Source: Verrucomicrobiia bacterium
GTDB taxonomy: Bacteria; Verrucomicrobiota; Verrucomicrobiia; Limisphaerales; UBA8199
Assembly (NCBI GenBank): GCA_035946615.1
Contig: DASYZB010000117.1
Coordinates: 1-36,127 of the forward strand
Reading direction: 5' to 3'
Length of the DNA: 36,127 nucleotides
Part shown: positions 14,781 to 24,260 of the stretch, piece after piece
Layout: the number at the start of each line of letters is the position of its first letter
Numbering within the stretch: the stretch's first letter is position 1
The notes under the pieces: model-generated
What the model was told of the DNA's origin: nothing
The model's database searches: none
The model's input: the letters and a program-made list of their open reading frames with translations, nothing else
Program-made: the position numbers and the translations under genes

Positions 14781-16586
14781 ATGCCCTCCCTCCTTGCGAC
14801 CGTTGACCCGGCAACCTCTACGTTAACCGGCCTGGATTGGCTGGCGATTGCATTTTACTTCGGCATCCTCCTTTGCGTTGCATGGTGGGTCGTCAAGCGG
14901 CGCAAAGACACTGCGGCTGATTATTTCCTTGCCGGACGCAACCTGAGTTGGTGGATCATTGGGGCATCCATTTTCGCGTCGAACATAGGTTCGGAACACA
15001 TTGTGGGCCTGGCCGGCTCGGGCGCCAAAGACGGTGTGGCGATGGCGCATTACGAACTGCATGCCTGGTGCCTGTTGGTCCTGGCGTGGGTGTTCGTGCC
15101 TTTTTATGCGCGTTCCCTTGTCTTTACGATGCCCGAATTTCTTGAACGGCGATTCTCGACCCAATCGCGTTACGTGCTTTCCATTGTCTCACTCATCACC
15201 TTTATTGTGTCGAAGATCGCGGTCGGGATTTTCGCGGGCGGGCTTGTCTTTGCCACTCTTCTTCCGGAAATCCATCTTCACCTGGGCGGAATTGACATCA
15301 ACAGCTTTTGGCTTGGCTCGGTTGCGGTGATTTTACTGACTGGCCTCTACACCGCCCTGGGTGGAATGCGCGCGGTGGCTTACAATGACGCCGTTCAGGT
15401 TCTTGTGCTCATCAGCGGCTCTGCCTTATTAACCTTTTACGGGCTGGCTAAACTGGGCGGCTGGGGCGAACTGCGCCGCCTTTGCGGTTCGGACATGTTC
15501 AACCTTTGGAAGCCCTTAATTCCACCGGGTGTGCAGGGGACCTGGGCGCCGGTCAAAGAGAGCGGGCGGATGGCCTGGTATTTCAATGATTATTATCCCT
15601 GGTTGGGCATGCTTTTCTGCGCGCCGATTATCGGTCTGTGGTATTGGTGCACTGACCAGTATATCGTCCAGCGCGCATTAGGCGCCCCCAACGAACAGGT
15701 GGCCAGGCGCGGCAGCATCTTCGCCGGATTCCTAAAGCTTTTCCCGGTGTATCTCTTTTTGATTCCGGGGCTGATTTGCTATGCATTGGCCAAGAGCGGG
15801 AAGGTGCCCGCCTTAAGCGGCATGATTGGGCCCGACGGCAAGGTCATCTCTGACCAGGCGCAAGTGGCCTTTCCGTTGATGGTCAAATACATGCTGCCTG
15901 CCGGGTTGCGGGGGATAGTGGTGGCCGCTTTGCTCTCGGCCTTGATGGGCTCGCTGGCAGGCGTTTTTAACGCTTGCTCAACCCTTTTCACAGTGGACCT
16001 GTATCAGAAATGGCGGCCCGCGGCCAGCCAGCATCAAATCGTCCGCACAGGCCGCATCGCCACCACAACCATGGTCATCATCGCCCTGCTTTGGATACCG
16101 GTCGTGCAGGGCGCTCACAGCCTCTATAATTATCTCCAGGCTGTTCAAGGGTATTTGGCCCCGCCGATATTTGTGGTGTTTTTCTTCGGCGTCTTTTGGA
16201 AACGGCTCAACGCCGCCGGCTGTTTTTGGGCCATGGTCGTTGGCTTTAGTCTCGGCCTGTTTCGGATGCTGGTCGATACGCCGGTGACTCTCGGATTAAA
16301 GGGTTTTGAGAACGGCTACACGCCCGGCTCATTTCTGTGGATCATCAACAACACTTATTTCCAGTATTTCAGCGTTCTGATCACGATCGTTTCCGCAGTC
16401 GTCATGGTGGCAGTCAGCTATATGACAGCAGCCCCCGATTATCCGGCTATCAAGAGCCTCGCGTTCGGCACCGCCACTCATGAGGACCGCACACAAACCA
16501 GGGCCAGTTGGGATTGGCGTGACATCGCCGGCTCGGCAATTGTTCTGGGAGTTATCATAGCCGGATACCTCTATTTCCGCGGATAA
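14781..16586 (+). CDS. Sodium/solute symporter of the SSS family, SGLT-like
   Basis: The 601-aa integral membrane protein has about 14 hydrophobic segments and the SGLT-type first helix motif ASNIGSEHIVGLAGSG (66-81). Other family blocks are YFLAGRNLSWW near residue 50, GGMRAVAYNDAVQ, the WYWCTDQYIVQRAL stretch and the LSALMGSLAGVFNACSTLFT helix. vSGLT relatives take up galactose, glucose or other sugars with sodium. Context (araB, araD, mutarotase) suggests L-arabinose or a related aldose. It ends 10 bp before the repeat-protein gene, so the two are probably co-transcribed. No Shine-Dalgarno precedes ATG 14781. Confidence 0.92.
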   Translation: MPSLLATVDPATSTLTGLDWLAIAFYFGILLCVAWWVVKRRKDTAADYFLAGRNLSWWIIGASIFASNIGSEHIVGLAGSGAKDGVAMAHYELHAWCLLVLAWVFVPFYARSLVFTMPEFLERRFSTQSRYVLSIVSLITFIVSKIAVGIFAGGLVFATLLPEIHLHLGGIDINSFWLGSVAVILLTGLYTALGGMRAVAYNDAVQVLVLISGSALLTFYGLAKLGGWGELRRLCGSDMFNLWKPLIPPGVQGTWAPVKESGRMAWYFNDYYPWLGMLFCAPIIGLWYWCTDQYIVQRALGAPNEQVARRGSIFAGFLKLFPVYLFLIPGLICYALAKSGKVPALSGMIGPDGKVISDQAQVAFPLMVKYMLPAGLRGIVVAALLSALMGSLAGVFNACSTLFTVDLYQKWRPAASQHQIVRTGRIATTTMVIIALLWIPVVQGAHSLYNYLQAVQGYLAPPIFVVFFFGVFWKRLNAAGCFWAMVVGFSLGLFRMLVDTPVTLGLKGFENGYTPGSFLWIINNTYFQYFSVLITIVSAVVMVAVSYMTAAPDYPAIKSLAFGTATHEDRTQTRASWDWRDIAGSAIVLGVIIAGYLYFRG

Positions 16587-16596
16587 GGCTGTTTCC

Positions 16597-18918
16597 ATGA
16601 CTGCTCGAAATGCTGTCCTGTCTTTGCTTTTAGCTCTGACCGGCTTCAGTGCAGGCATCCTATTCGAGCAACACGTGATCAGCTCCCGAGCCAGAGGCGA
16701 AGGTTTTGGGCTGCCATCGGGCGCGACCAATGCCGCGATCACTCCAATGGATTCCCGATTTGTTGGCAACAGCCCGGCAAAAAAATCAAAAACACCCAAA
16801 TCGCGCGCGGAAATCGAGGCCGCTCTCAAGACAGCTCTCGGCACAGCCAACTCGCGCCGGTACGACGCGATGGACCATTTTGTCGAGGCACTGGACCCCG
16901 GAGCTATCCCGCAGGTGCTGGCATTAATCGAGCAGGAGGCGCCCGTCAATGAACGGGCTCAGCTCCGCAACCTGCTCTTGGGACGTTGGGCGGACACCGA
17001 CCCGCTTTCAGCCATTCAGTACGCCGCAAAATTGGCCGGCTTTCAAAACCGGAACGCAGCCGTCCTGACGGTGGTGCAGGGTTGGTCTGAGAAAGACCCC
17101 GCGGCAGCCGCCGCCTGGGTGCAGCAGTTGCCGGCGGGCCAGCTCCGCAACCAGGCCATCGGCAGTGTCAGCAGTAATCTTGCGCGCAAAGACCCGCAAG
17201 CCGCCTTGGCGTTGATGGAAAGTTGCGGCCTCAATAACCAGCGATGGGGGATAGCCCAGGGCATTTTCAGCACCTGGGCTGAGAGCGATCCCGCTGCGGC
17301 GGCGGCAAAGGCGGCTCAACTGGTGTCGGGTCAACAACGCCAGCAAGCCCTGCAGGCGGTCGCCTTTCAATGGGCAGACAAAGACCCACAGGCAGCGCTG
17401 GCCTGGGCAAATAGCTTGCCCGCAGCGCGCGACCGGAACAGCACGCTCTCGACGGTCATCGCCCAGTGGGCCAGCTCGGACCCCAAAGCTGCCGCAGCCA
17501 CAGCGCTCACCCTTTCCCCGGGGCAGGAGCGCAATAACGCCATCTCCTCGGTGGCCGCGAACTGGGCCAACACGGATTTAACAGCCGCCCTTGCCTGGGT
17601 GCAGCAGTTGCCCGAAGGCCAGGCCAAACAGAATGCTTTTTCGAGCTTGGGTTATCAATGGATTCAAGCCGACCCGCAAGCCGCATTGAGCTTCGCACAG
17701 GGCTTGCCTGAGGGCCGGATGCGCAACGATCTTCTGGCCAACTTCGTCGGGCAATTGGCCGAGAATGATCCACAAGCCGCGATGACCTGGCTTCAGGCCC
17801 TCCCGCCCGGTCCATCACGAAATCAAATCGTCGCCAGCACGGTTGGCCGGCTTGCCTGGAGTGATCCGTCCGGCATGGCCGGTTTGTTAGCGACTCTTCC
17901 GTCGAGCGAAGCAAAGAACCAAATGATTAACCAGATCGCTCAAAGCTGGGTCCAGCTTAATGCGCAGCAAGCCACTGATTGGGTGAACTCGCTCCCGGAC
18001 AGCCCGGCCCGGCGTGACGCCTTGCGGACCCTCTCTTATTCGCTTGCGGATAGCGACCCCAAAGCGGCTGCGGATTACGCGTTGAGCCTGCCTTCCGGCC
18101 AACTGCGCACCGATTTCATCAGCCAGGTCGCCGAGCGATGGAGCCAGCAGGACCTCAGCGGGGCCGTGGCCTGGGTCCAGGCGCTGCCCGACGGCAAGGC
18201 CAAAACTGAAGCCCTCAGCCGGCTCAGCTATCAATGGGTCCAAACCGACCCGCCAGGAGCGGCCACTTTTGCGCAGGGCCTCCCGGCGGGCGACGCCCAG
18301 AACCGGCTTATCGACAATATCGCCAGCCAATGGAGCTTGGCGGACCCAAACGCGGCTTTGGGCTGGGCAAATCAGCTTCCCGAAGGCGATGCGCGGAACC
18401 ATGCCTTGAGCGCAGTCATTGAGGGTTGGGCGCAAACCGCGCCTGCAGACGCTGCAGGTTACGTCGCCGGTATGTTCTCGAGTCCGACGCAGGAAAAGGC
18501 CGCGTTGTCTGTCCTGTCGCAGTGGTCACGGATTGAGCCCGACGCAGCGGCAACCTGGGCGGCGAGCTTTGGTGAAGGCCATCTGCGCGAAGAGGCCCTG
18601 AGCAATGTCATGAACTCATGGGCGAATATCGACCCGGCCGCAGCCGGACAATGGCTCCAGACCCTGCCGCCAGGCACCTCGCGCGAGGCCGCGCTGGCCG
18701 CGTATGTCAGCCAGCTTTCCAATTCATCCCCGGAACAGGCCGCCCCGTGGGCCGCAACCATCTCGGACCCAAACACCCGCCTTTCCCAAATCGAAAATAT
18801 CGCCCAACGCTGGCTGGAAACGGACCCTTCGGCAGCGAAAACCTGGCTTGGGACCCTGAACTTGCCGGCCGATGTCACGCAGCGTTTGCTGGGAGCGCGA
18901 AGCCCCCAGGAACCCTGA
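16597..18918 (+). CDS. Envelope-anchored helical-repeat protein with twenty 32-residue repeats
   Basis: I do not recognise a named family. The 773-aa protein has an N-terminal signal or anchor segment (about 5-22), a basic and variable linker to about residue 130, then 19 full and one partial 32-residue repeats (132-766). Each repeat starts around D-P-x-A-A, has W or a hydrophobic residue near position 11, L-P-x-G near 15-18, R/K-N near 21-22 and closes on a hydrophobic helix ending in W or L. This predicts two helices per repeat, giving a TPR/HEAT-like solenoid. It should lie in the periplasm or on the outer surface and may bind protein or glycan. It starts 10 bp after the symporter gene. 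Confidence 0.85.
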   Translation: MTARNAVLSLLLALTGFSAGILFEQHVISSRARGEGFGLPSGATNAAITPMDSRFVGNSPAKKSKTPKSRAEIEAALKTALGTANSRRYDAMDHFVEALDPGAIPQVLALIEQEAPVNERAQLRNLLLGRWADTDPLSAIQYAAKLAGFQNRNAAVLTVVQGWSEKDPAAAAAWVQQLPAGQLRNQAIGSVSSNLARKDPQAALALMESCGLNNQRWGIAQGIFSTWAESDPAAAAAKAAQLVSGQQRQQALQAVAFQWADKDPQAALAWANSLPAARDRNSTLSTVIAQWASSDPKAAAATALTLSPGQERNNAISSVAANWANTDLTAALAWVQQLPEGQAKQNAFSSLGYQWIQADPQAALSFAQGLPEGRMRNDLLANFVGQLAENDPQAAMTWLQALPPGPSRNQIVASTVGRLAWSDPSGMAGLLATLPSSEAKNQMINQIAQSWVQLNAQQATDWVNSLPDSPARRDALRTLSYSLADSDPKAAADYALSLPSGQLRTDFISQVAERWSQQDLSGAVAWVQALPDGKAKTEALSRLSYQWVQTDPPGAATFAQGLPAGDAQNRLIDNIASQWSLADPNAALGWANQLPEGDARNHALSAVIEGWAQTAPADAAGYVAGMFSSPTQEKAALSVLSQWSRIEPDAAATWAASFGEGHLREEALSNVMNSWANIDPAAAGQWLQTLPPGTSREAALAAYVSQLSNSSPEQAAPWAATISDPNTRLSQIENIAQRWLETDPSAAKTWLGTLNLPADVTQRLLGARSPQEP
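16990..18894 (+). repeat. Tandem 96-bp coding repeats (32 aa x 20)
   Basis: Nineteen full in-frame 96-bp units and one partial unit encode the solenoid. Periodicity is exact at the protein level (no indels between units 1 and 19), while the DNA has diverged. The array therefore looks old and under selection rather than recently expanded. Confidence 0.85.
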
Positions 18919-19174
18919 CCAAACCGGCTCTCCCCTCCTCCTCGTCCTCCTCTTTCGTCGTTCGTCCTCGGTTTGAGTTTTTGAGTTTTGGAGAAAGAGG
19001 ACGAATGGCGGCAGTTCCTTTATTAAAACACGCTGTCAGGCAATGTCGTACAAGAGAATTATACATTCCCCGACCCGAGAATTGGACCTTCCCTCATATC
19101 CCGCAGATTGAGCCCGGGTATTCTTTCAGTCCGACGGCGCCCATCGCGCGAACCCGGATTTGCTGAGATATAAA
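18919..19174. other. Intergenic region before the RND efflux operon
   Basis: A pyrimidine-rich stretch (18930-18970) leads to a 9-bp perfect inverted repeat (18961-18969, TTCGTCCTC, with 18997-19005) around a 27-bp loop. A TATACA at 19060-19065 could be a -10 element, but I find no matching -35. This gap should hold the promoter of the efflux operon. Confidence 0.4.
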
Positions 19175-20404
19175 ATGAGATTTGTACAGAAACGGATTAT
19201 TTATGCGGGGGCCAACCGGATTGCCAGGTGTGGTGTGTCCGCCCTGGCTGCCATCGGGACAAGCGGTTGCCTGTTTCTTTGCAGCTGCGGGCATTCGGAC
19301 CCCACGGCTGCGGCAGAGGCCGCCAGTTCGACGACTAATGCGGCGCAGGGCGAGGCGAGCATCGAGCTGACCACAAACCAACTGAGTGCAATCCAGATTC
19401 AGCCGGTGGGGACGTACCTGTTTCCAGAGGACAAGGAGGCGGTTGGCACGATTGATTTCGATGAGAATCGGTCGGTGCAGGTCTTTCCGCCTTACCAGGG
19501 AAAGCTCATGACGACGTTCGTGGCGATGGGCGACGAGGTCGAGAAAGGCCAGCCGCTCTATACGATCGATAGTCCCGACCTGATTCAAGCGGAGTCCGCC
19601 CTGATTACCGCCGCTGCGACTCTGGACCTCACCAGTAAAGAACTGGCGCGAGTGAAGGACCTTTACGGAACCAATGGCATTTCACAGCGAGAACTGGAAC
19701 AGGCGACCTCGGACCAGCAGGCTGCCGAGGGCGCTCTCAAGGCCGCGCATGATGCCCTGCGGGTTTTTGGGAAAATGGACAGCGAGATCGACCTCGTTGC
19801 AAAGTCCCGGCGGATAGACCGCGCGCTGGTGGTGCGCAGCCCGATCACGGGCCAAGTGACCGCTATGAACGCCCCGCCTGGCCTGCTGGTGCAGCCCGGA
19901 ACCGGTTCGGCGCCGTTTTCGGTAGCGGACTTAGGGACCAAATGGATGCTGGCCAACGTCATCGAGAGCGATAGCCCGCTCTACCGGGTTGGGCAGCCCG
20001 TCCAGGTCAAAGTGCTGGCCTACGCCGACCGCGTGTTCAAAGGCACAATCGCCAAGGTCTATCCCATCGTCGATCCCAATACCCATCGTTTCACCGTCCG
20101 GTCCGAGATCAAAGACCCCAAAGACGAGTTGCGTCCTGGCATGCTGGCCAACTTCACCATTCAGGTGCGGGCGCCGGTCGAGTCGGTGGCCATTCCGGCG
20201 GAGGGCGTGGTTCGCAATGGGGACGGAACCATGGCGTCCTGGGTGACGACGGACCGCCATCGGTTTTCGGAACGGCTCGTGAAAATTGGGCTGGAACGCG
20301 ATGGCCGGTACGAGGTCCTGGACGGCTTGCACAAAGGCGAACTGGCGGTCACAGACGGCGCGGTCTTCCTGAGCAACCTCCTCGAAGCCCCGCCCACCGA
20401 TTAA
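19175..20404 (+). CDS. RND efflux periplasmic adaptor (membrane fusion protein), CzcB/CusB-like lipoprotein
   Basis: The adaptor bridges an inner-membrane RND pump and an outer-membrane channel. From ATG 19175 (five codons inside the longest frame) the protein is 409 aa, with a signal ending LCSC (C38), a likely lipoprotein site. The core has a first barrel-sandwich half (VFPPYQGKLMTTFVAMGDEVEKG), a helical hairpin with the NGISQRELEQA motif, the second sandwich half (VVRSPITGQVTAMNAPPGLLV), a beta-barrel domain (TKWMLANVIESDSP) and a membrane-proximal end (IPAEGVVRNGDG). No extra histidine- or methionine-rich metal region is seen. The pump gene begins 9 bases after its stop codon. Confidence 0.9.
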   Translation: MRFVQKRIIYAGANRIARCGVSALAAIGTSGCLFLCSCGHSDPTAAAEAASSTTNAAQGEASIELTTNQLSAIQIQPVGTYLFPEDKEAVGTIDFDENRSVQVFPPYQGKLMTTFVAMGDEVEKGQPLYTIDSPDLIQAESALITAAATLDLTSKELARVKDLYGTNGISQRELEQATSDQQAAEGALKAAHDALRVFGKMDSEIDLVAKSRRIDRALVVRSPITGQVTAMNAPPGLLVQPGTGSAPFSVADLGTKWMLANVIESDSPLYRVGQPVQVKVLAYADRVFKGTIAKVYPIVDPNTHRFTVRSEIKDPKDELRPGMLANFTIQVRAPVESVAIPAEGVVRNGDGTMASWVTTDRHRFSERLVKIGLERDGRYEVLDGLHKGELAVTDGAVFLSNLLEAPPTD

Positions 20405-20412
20405 CCCGCAGA

Positions 20413-23400
20413 ATGCTTAAGACCATCATAGCCTTTTGCCTGAGCCGCCGGGCGATTGTTGTTTTCGCGCTGCTGGCCTTTGCCGGCGCGGGGGTCTCGG
20501 CCTACAAAAAGCTCAACATCGAGGCATACCCAAACCCAACGCCGGTGATTTTGGAAATCACGGCGCAGGCGCCCGGCCTTTCGGCCGAGGAGATGGAGCG
20601 CTACTACACGCGCCCAATCGAGATTGGGCTCTATACGACACCGGGCATCGACGTGATTCGCTCGACCTCATTCTATGGGTTGTCGTTTGTGCGCGTGGTT
20701 TTCAGGTATGGCGTCGATTTTCATTTTGCTTACGCCCAGGCGGCCATCGCGATGCAGCAAAATGTCGCGCTGCCTGGTGGCCAGGTCCCCACCATTCAAC
20801 AAAACAGCTCGACCGGTGAAATCTTCCGCTACCAGGTGGTCGGGCCGCCCCATTTCGGGTTGATCAATCTGCGGACCGTGCAGGACTGGATCGTGCGGCG
20901 CCGGCTTTTGACCATCCCCGGCATCGTTGCGGTGAACAGTTGGGGCGGGCCTACCAAGGAATTCCAGGTTGAAGTGGACCCGCGCAAGCTGGAAACTTAC
21001 AACGTAACGGTCCCCCAAATTCTCACCGCGCTGGGCAACGCGAACCTCAACGTGGGCGGGCGCGAGATTCGGATTGGGCAGCAATCGATCAATATCCGCG
21101 GGGTCGGCCTGATCAATGATGGCGGGGACGACGATCTGACCAAGGGCTATAATGTGAGCGACATCGAGAACGTGGTGTTGAGCCAATCCAATAGCGTCCC
21201 GCTGTTGGTGAAGGATGTGGCAAAAGTTTATGTCGGTTATGTGCCGCGGCTGGGGATTTTGGGGCGCGACCAGGCGGACGATGTCGTGGGGGCTATCGTG
21301 GTGATGAGCCGCGCCGAAAAGACGGCCAATATGATTCCCAAGGTCAAGGAGGAGATTGAAAAAATGAACCGCGACGGCAGCCTTCCCTCCGGGGTGCGAG
21401 TGGTCCCGTATTATGATCGGTCGTCACTGATTGCCGTCACCACTCACACCGTTTTGCACAACCTTGTTTTCGGCTGCATCCTCATCTTCTTCATCCAATG
21501 GATTTTCCTGGGAGACCTTCGCAGCGCGATCATTGTGGCAGCGAACATTCCCTTTGCGCTGTTCTTCGCCATCATCCTGCTGGTGATTCAAGGCGAAAGC
21601 GCCAACCTGCTCTCGGTGGGCGCCGTTGACCTGGGCATCATCGTGGATTTCGCCGTCATTTTCGTTGAGAATATCTTCCGGAATTTCCAAAGGCCGCCGG
21701 GAGAAAAGCACGGCCTGTTTCAACGGCTTGCGGAGGGCTTTTGGGGGGCGGACCCGACCAGGATGCCGGTGGACCACACGGCGGTGCATGGCTGGACGGA
21801 CCGCCTGCGGCTGATTTTGGTTAGCGGATTGCAGGTGGATAAGGCGGTGCTTTTTTCGGCGCTCATCACGGTGGCCGCCTTTGTGCCGTTGTTCACCATG
21901 CAAGGCATCGAGGGGCAGATCTTCGGGCCGATGGCCCGCACCTATGCCTACGCCCTGGCCGGCGCGTTGATTTCAACCTTCACCGTCACCCCTGTCCTCG
22001 CCTCATTTTTTCTCCCAAAAGAAGCGAAGGAAACCGAGACCCTCCTGGTGCGGTTGCTGCACCGGCTCTACAACCCGGTGCTGCGCTTCACCCTGGCCAA
22101 CCGCGCCAAAACCGTCGCCCTCGGCGTCGTCTTTCTTGCGATAGCCGCATTCCTTGGCTTGCGCCTTGGCAGCGAGTTCCTGCCGCAGCTTGAAGAGGGG
22201 AATTTTTGGATTCGGGCCTCGATGCCGATGACGCTGGCGCTTCAAGATGGCGAGGCGGCGGCGCGAAAAATGCGGCTCATTTTGAAGGAGCATCCCGAAG
22301 TCCTTACCGTCGTGTCGCAGCATGGCCGGCCTGATGACGGCAGCGATGCCTCCCCCTTCTCGAACGTCGAGCTATTCGCGCCCTTGAAGCCCTTCGATCA
22401 ATGGCCGGCGGGATTGACAAAGGAAAAACTGACCGAGCAAATCCAGTCCGAGTTCGAGCGGCAGTTGCCGGGCGTCACATTCAATTTCTCGCAATACATC
22501 CAGGATAACATCGAAGAGGCCATCTCGGGCGTAAAAGGCGCCAATTCGGTCAAGATCATCGGGCCGAACCTCGAAACGCTCACGAAATTAGCCAACGAGG
22601 TCAGGGACCAATTGCGCCAGGTCACAGGGATTGCCGACCTGGGCGTGTTTCCGGTCCTTGGCCAGCCCAACCTGAACATCCAGGTGGACCGCGCCAAAAC
22701 CGCCCGTTACGGCCTGAACTCGGGGGATGTGAACTCGGTGATTCAGGCGGCGCTGGGTGGGGCGGTGGCGACGACGGTGCTGGAAGGGGACCGGCAGTTT
22801 AGTGTGGCGGTGCGCTATCCGCCGGACTGCCGTGACAGCATTGAAAGAATTCGAGCCATCAAAGTGGCTTATCAGGCGGGCAGCGGGGCGAATGCCTACA
22901 TCCCTCTGAACGAGTTGGCCACTATCAGCCTCGACACCGGGGCAGCCTGGATTTATCACGAAAGCACGCAACGGTTCATCCCGATTAAGTTCAGCGTGCG
23001 CGAGCGCGACCTGGGCAGCACCGTTGCCGAGGCCCAGGCGCGCATTGCGAAATATGTCGTGCTCCCGCGCGGTTACCGGATGGTATGGTCCGGCGAGTTC
23101 GGAGACCTTCAGGAGGCCAAAAAACGGCTCGAACTGGTTGTCCCGGTGAGCCTGCTGCTGATTTTTGGACTGCTCTACAGCCTATTCAATTCCCTTGTGG
23201 AATGTTTGCTGACCCTCTCCGGGATTACCTTCGCGATTGCCGGCGGCGCGTTGGCCCTCTACGTCTCGGGCCTCAATTTCAGCATCTCGGCTGCCATCGG
23301 TTTCATCTCGCTCTTTGGCGTTTCAGTAATGAATGGGATTTTGCTGATGACTTACTACAACCAGGCAAAACTTCGCGGCATGAACGCGATGGACACCATG

Positions 23401-23643
23401 TTTCATGCCGCCTCAACCCGGATGCGCCCGCTACTGATGACCAGCCTCTCGGCGTGCATCGGCCTGCTCCCGGCGGCGGTTTCAACCGGCATCGGCAGCC
23501 AGGTCCAACGCCCTCTGGCCACGGTCATCGTGGGGGGCATGTTCATCGGGCCCATCATGCTGCTCATCGTCGTGCCGGCGCTCAAGATGATCGTTTTGGG
23601 CGGGGCCCATGCTGGAGCCGAAACCAAAGCGCCGCCGGGATAA
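20413..23643 (+). CDS. RND efflux pump, CzcA/CusA-like (heavy-metal type)
   Basis: The 1076-aa pump has the classic RND layout: TM1 near residues 13-31, two large periplasmic loops, and TM clusters near 340-540 and 900-1060. TM4 reads GAVDLGIIVDFAVIFVEN (403-420) and keeps D406, D412 and E419 with the spacing of CzcA D402, D408 and E415, the proton-relay signature of heavy-metal exporters. Some family members with this signature export other substrates, so the metal is not proven. The stretch FLPQLEEGNFWIRASMPMTL is also typical of the CzcA class. It should form a trimer with the adaptor and the outer-membrane lipoprotein encoded downstream. Confidence 0.93.
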   Translation: MLKTIIAFCLSRRAIVVFALLAFAGAGVSAYKKLNIEAYPNPTPVILEITAQAPGLSAEEMERYYTRPIEIGLYTTPGIDVIRSTSFYGLSFVRVVFRYGVDFHFAYAQAAIAMQQNVALPGGQVPTIQQNSSTGEIFRYQVVGPPHFGLINLRTVQDWIVRRRLLTIPGIVAVNSWGGPTKEFQVEVDPRKLETYNVTVPQILTALGNANLNVGGREIRIGQQSINIRGVGLINDGGDDDLTKGYNVSDIENVVLSQSNSVPLLVKDVAKVYVGYVPRLGILGRDQADDVVGAIVVMSRAEKTANMIPKVKEEIEKMNRDGSLPSGVRVVPYYDRSSLIAVTTHTVLHNLVFGCILIFFIQWIFLGDLRSAIIVAANIPFALFFAIILLVIQGESANLLSVGAVDLGIIVDFAVIFVENIFRNFQRPPGEKHGLFQRLAEGFWGADPTRMPVDHTAVHGWTDRLRLILVSGLQVDKAVLFSALITVAAFVPLFTMQGIEGQIFGPMARTYAYALAGALISTFTVTPVLASFFLPKEAKETETLLVRLLHRLYNPVLRFTLANRAKTVALGVVFLAIAAFLGLRLGSEFLPQLEEGNFWIRASMPMTLALQDGEAAARKMRLILKEHPEVLTVVSQHGRPDDGSDASPFSNVELFAPLKPFDQWPAGLTKEKLTEQIQSEFERQLPGVTFNFSQYIQDNIEEAISGVKGANSVKIIGPNLETLTKLANEVRDQLRQVTGIADLGVFPVLGQPNLNIQVDRAKTARYGLNSGDVNSVIQAALGGAVATTVLEGDRQFSVAVRYPPDCRDSIERIRAIKVAYQAGSGANAYIPLNELATISLDTGAAWIYHESTQRFIPIKFSVRERDLGSTVAEAQARIAKYVVLPRGYRMVWSGEFGDLQEAKKRLELVVPVSLLLIFGLLYSLFNSLVECLLTLSGITFAIAGGALALYVSGLNFSISAAIGFISLFGVSVMNGILLMTYYNQAKLRGMNAMDTMFHAASTRMRPLLMTSLSACIGLLPAAVSTGIGSQVQRPLATVIVGGMFIGPIMLLIVVPALKMIVLGGAHAGAETKAPPG

Positions 23644-23648
23644 TTCCA

Positions 23649-24260
23649 ATGTCTCTTGCAAATTCAACTGGAATCCCTCGCCGCTTCCTGACGGTTTTGG
23701 GAGCATTCGCCCTCGGAACAGCTTTTGCCGGGGGGCCTTCGCGCACGCCCCTTGAGCCGGCAAACAGCCACGTCCCGGGTTCAATTCCTCAAGCTCCTGG
23801 GACCAAACCTGAAGCCCGGCGCCATTCCAACATCCCGGAAACCCCCGAAGCCGCAGGACACTCCCCCAATGAGAGCCCTCTCGCCCCTCGAAACCCTGTC
23901 CCCGAAAACAGAGCACGGACACCGCATCCAGCCCTTCCCCTCTCGCAGCGGCTGTTTGGAAATGGCGGGCACCCTGTTGAGCCGCTTTCCGGCAAAACGC
24001 AGAACAAGAGCTTTTCGGCGAATATCGGAAGGCCTCCCCAACCCCGCTTGGATTTGCCTCTGAAAGCGGCAAGCCTTGGGGCGCCCCTTCATAAAATGAC
24101 CAGTTCGCCCCGGCCAGTGGCCACTTTACCCGAAGCCCAATCGCCCAACCTGTTGGCGCCTCATCATGGGCCTGGCGCCGCAACGGTAGGTGGGCCAGCC
24201 ACATCCTGGGCAAGGAACAATTCAGTCCTCAATGGCACGGGAATGAAAAGAAGACCATGA
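23649..24260 (+). CDS. Proline-rich secreted protein of unknown function within the efflux operon
   Basis: I do not recognise a family. From ATG 23649 the protein is 203 aa, with a probable signal peptide (RRFLTVLGAFALGTAFA, cleavage near 27). The rest is low-complexity, rich in Pro, Ser, Asn, Arg and Gly, and predicted to be mostly disordered. The open frame runs much further upstream inside the pump gene, so the frame alone is weak evidence. The start 5 bp after the pump stop and the 4-bp ATGA overlap with the next gene make a real gene likely. It could be a periplasmic or wall-associated accessory. Few His and no Cys occur, so metal storage is not obvious. Confidence 0.6.
   Translation: MSLANSTGIPRRFLTVLGAFALGTAFAGGPSRTPLEPANSHVPGSIPQAPGTKPEARRHSNIPETPEAAGHSPNESPLAPRNPVPENRARTPHPALPLSQRLFGNGGHPVEPLSGKTQNKSFSANIGRPPQPRLDLPLKAASLGAPLHKMTSSPRPVATLPEAQSPNLLAPHHGPGAATVGGPATSWARNNSVLNGTGMKRRP

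Noticed and set aside
16990-18894. Pentapeptide or plain HEAT/TPR array
   Set aside because: The period is exactly 32 residues and the conserved marks (DP-AA, LP-G, terminal W) do not match the standard TPR or HEAT consensus.
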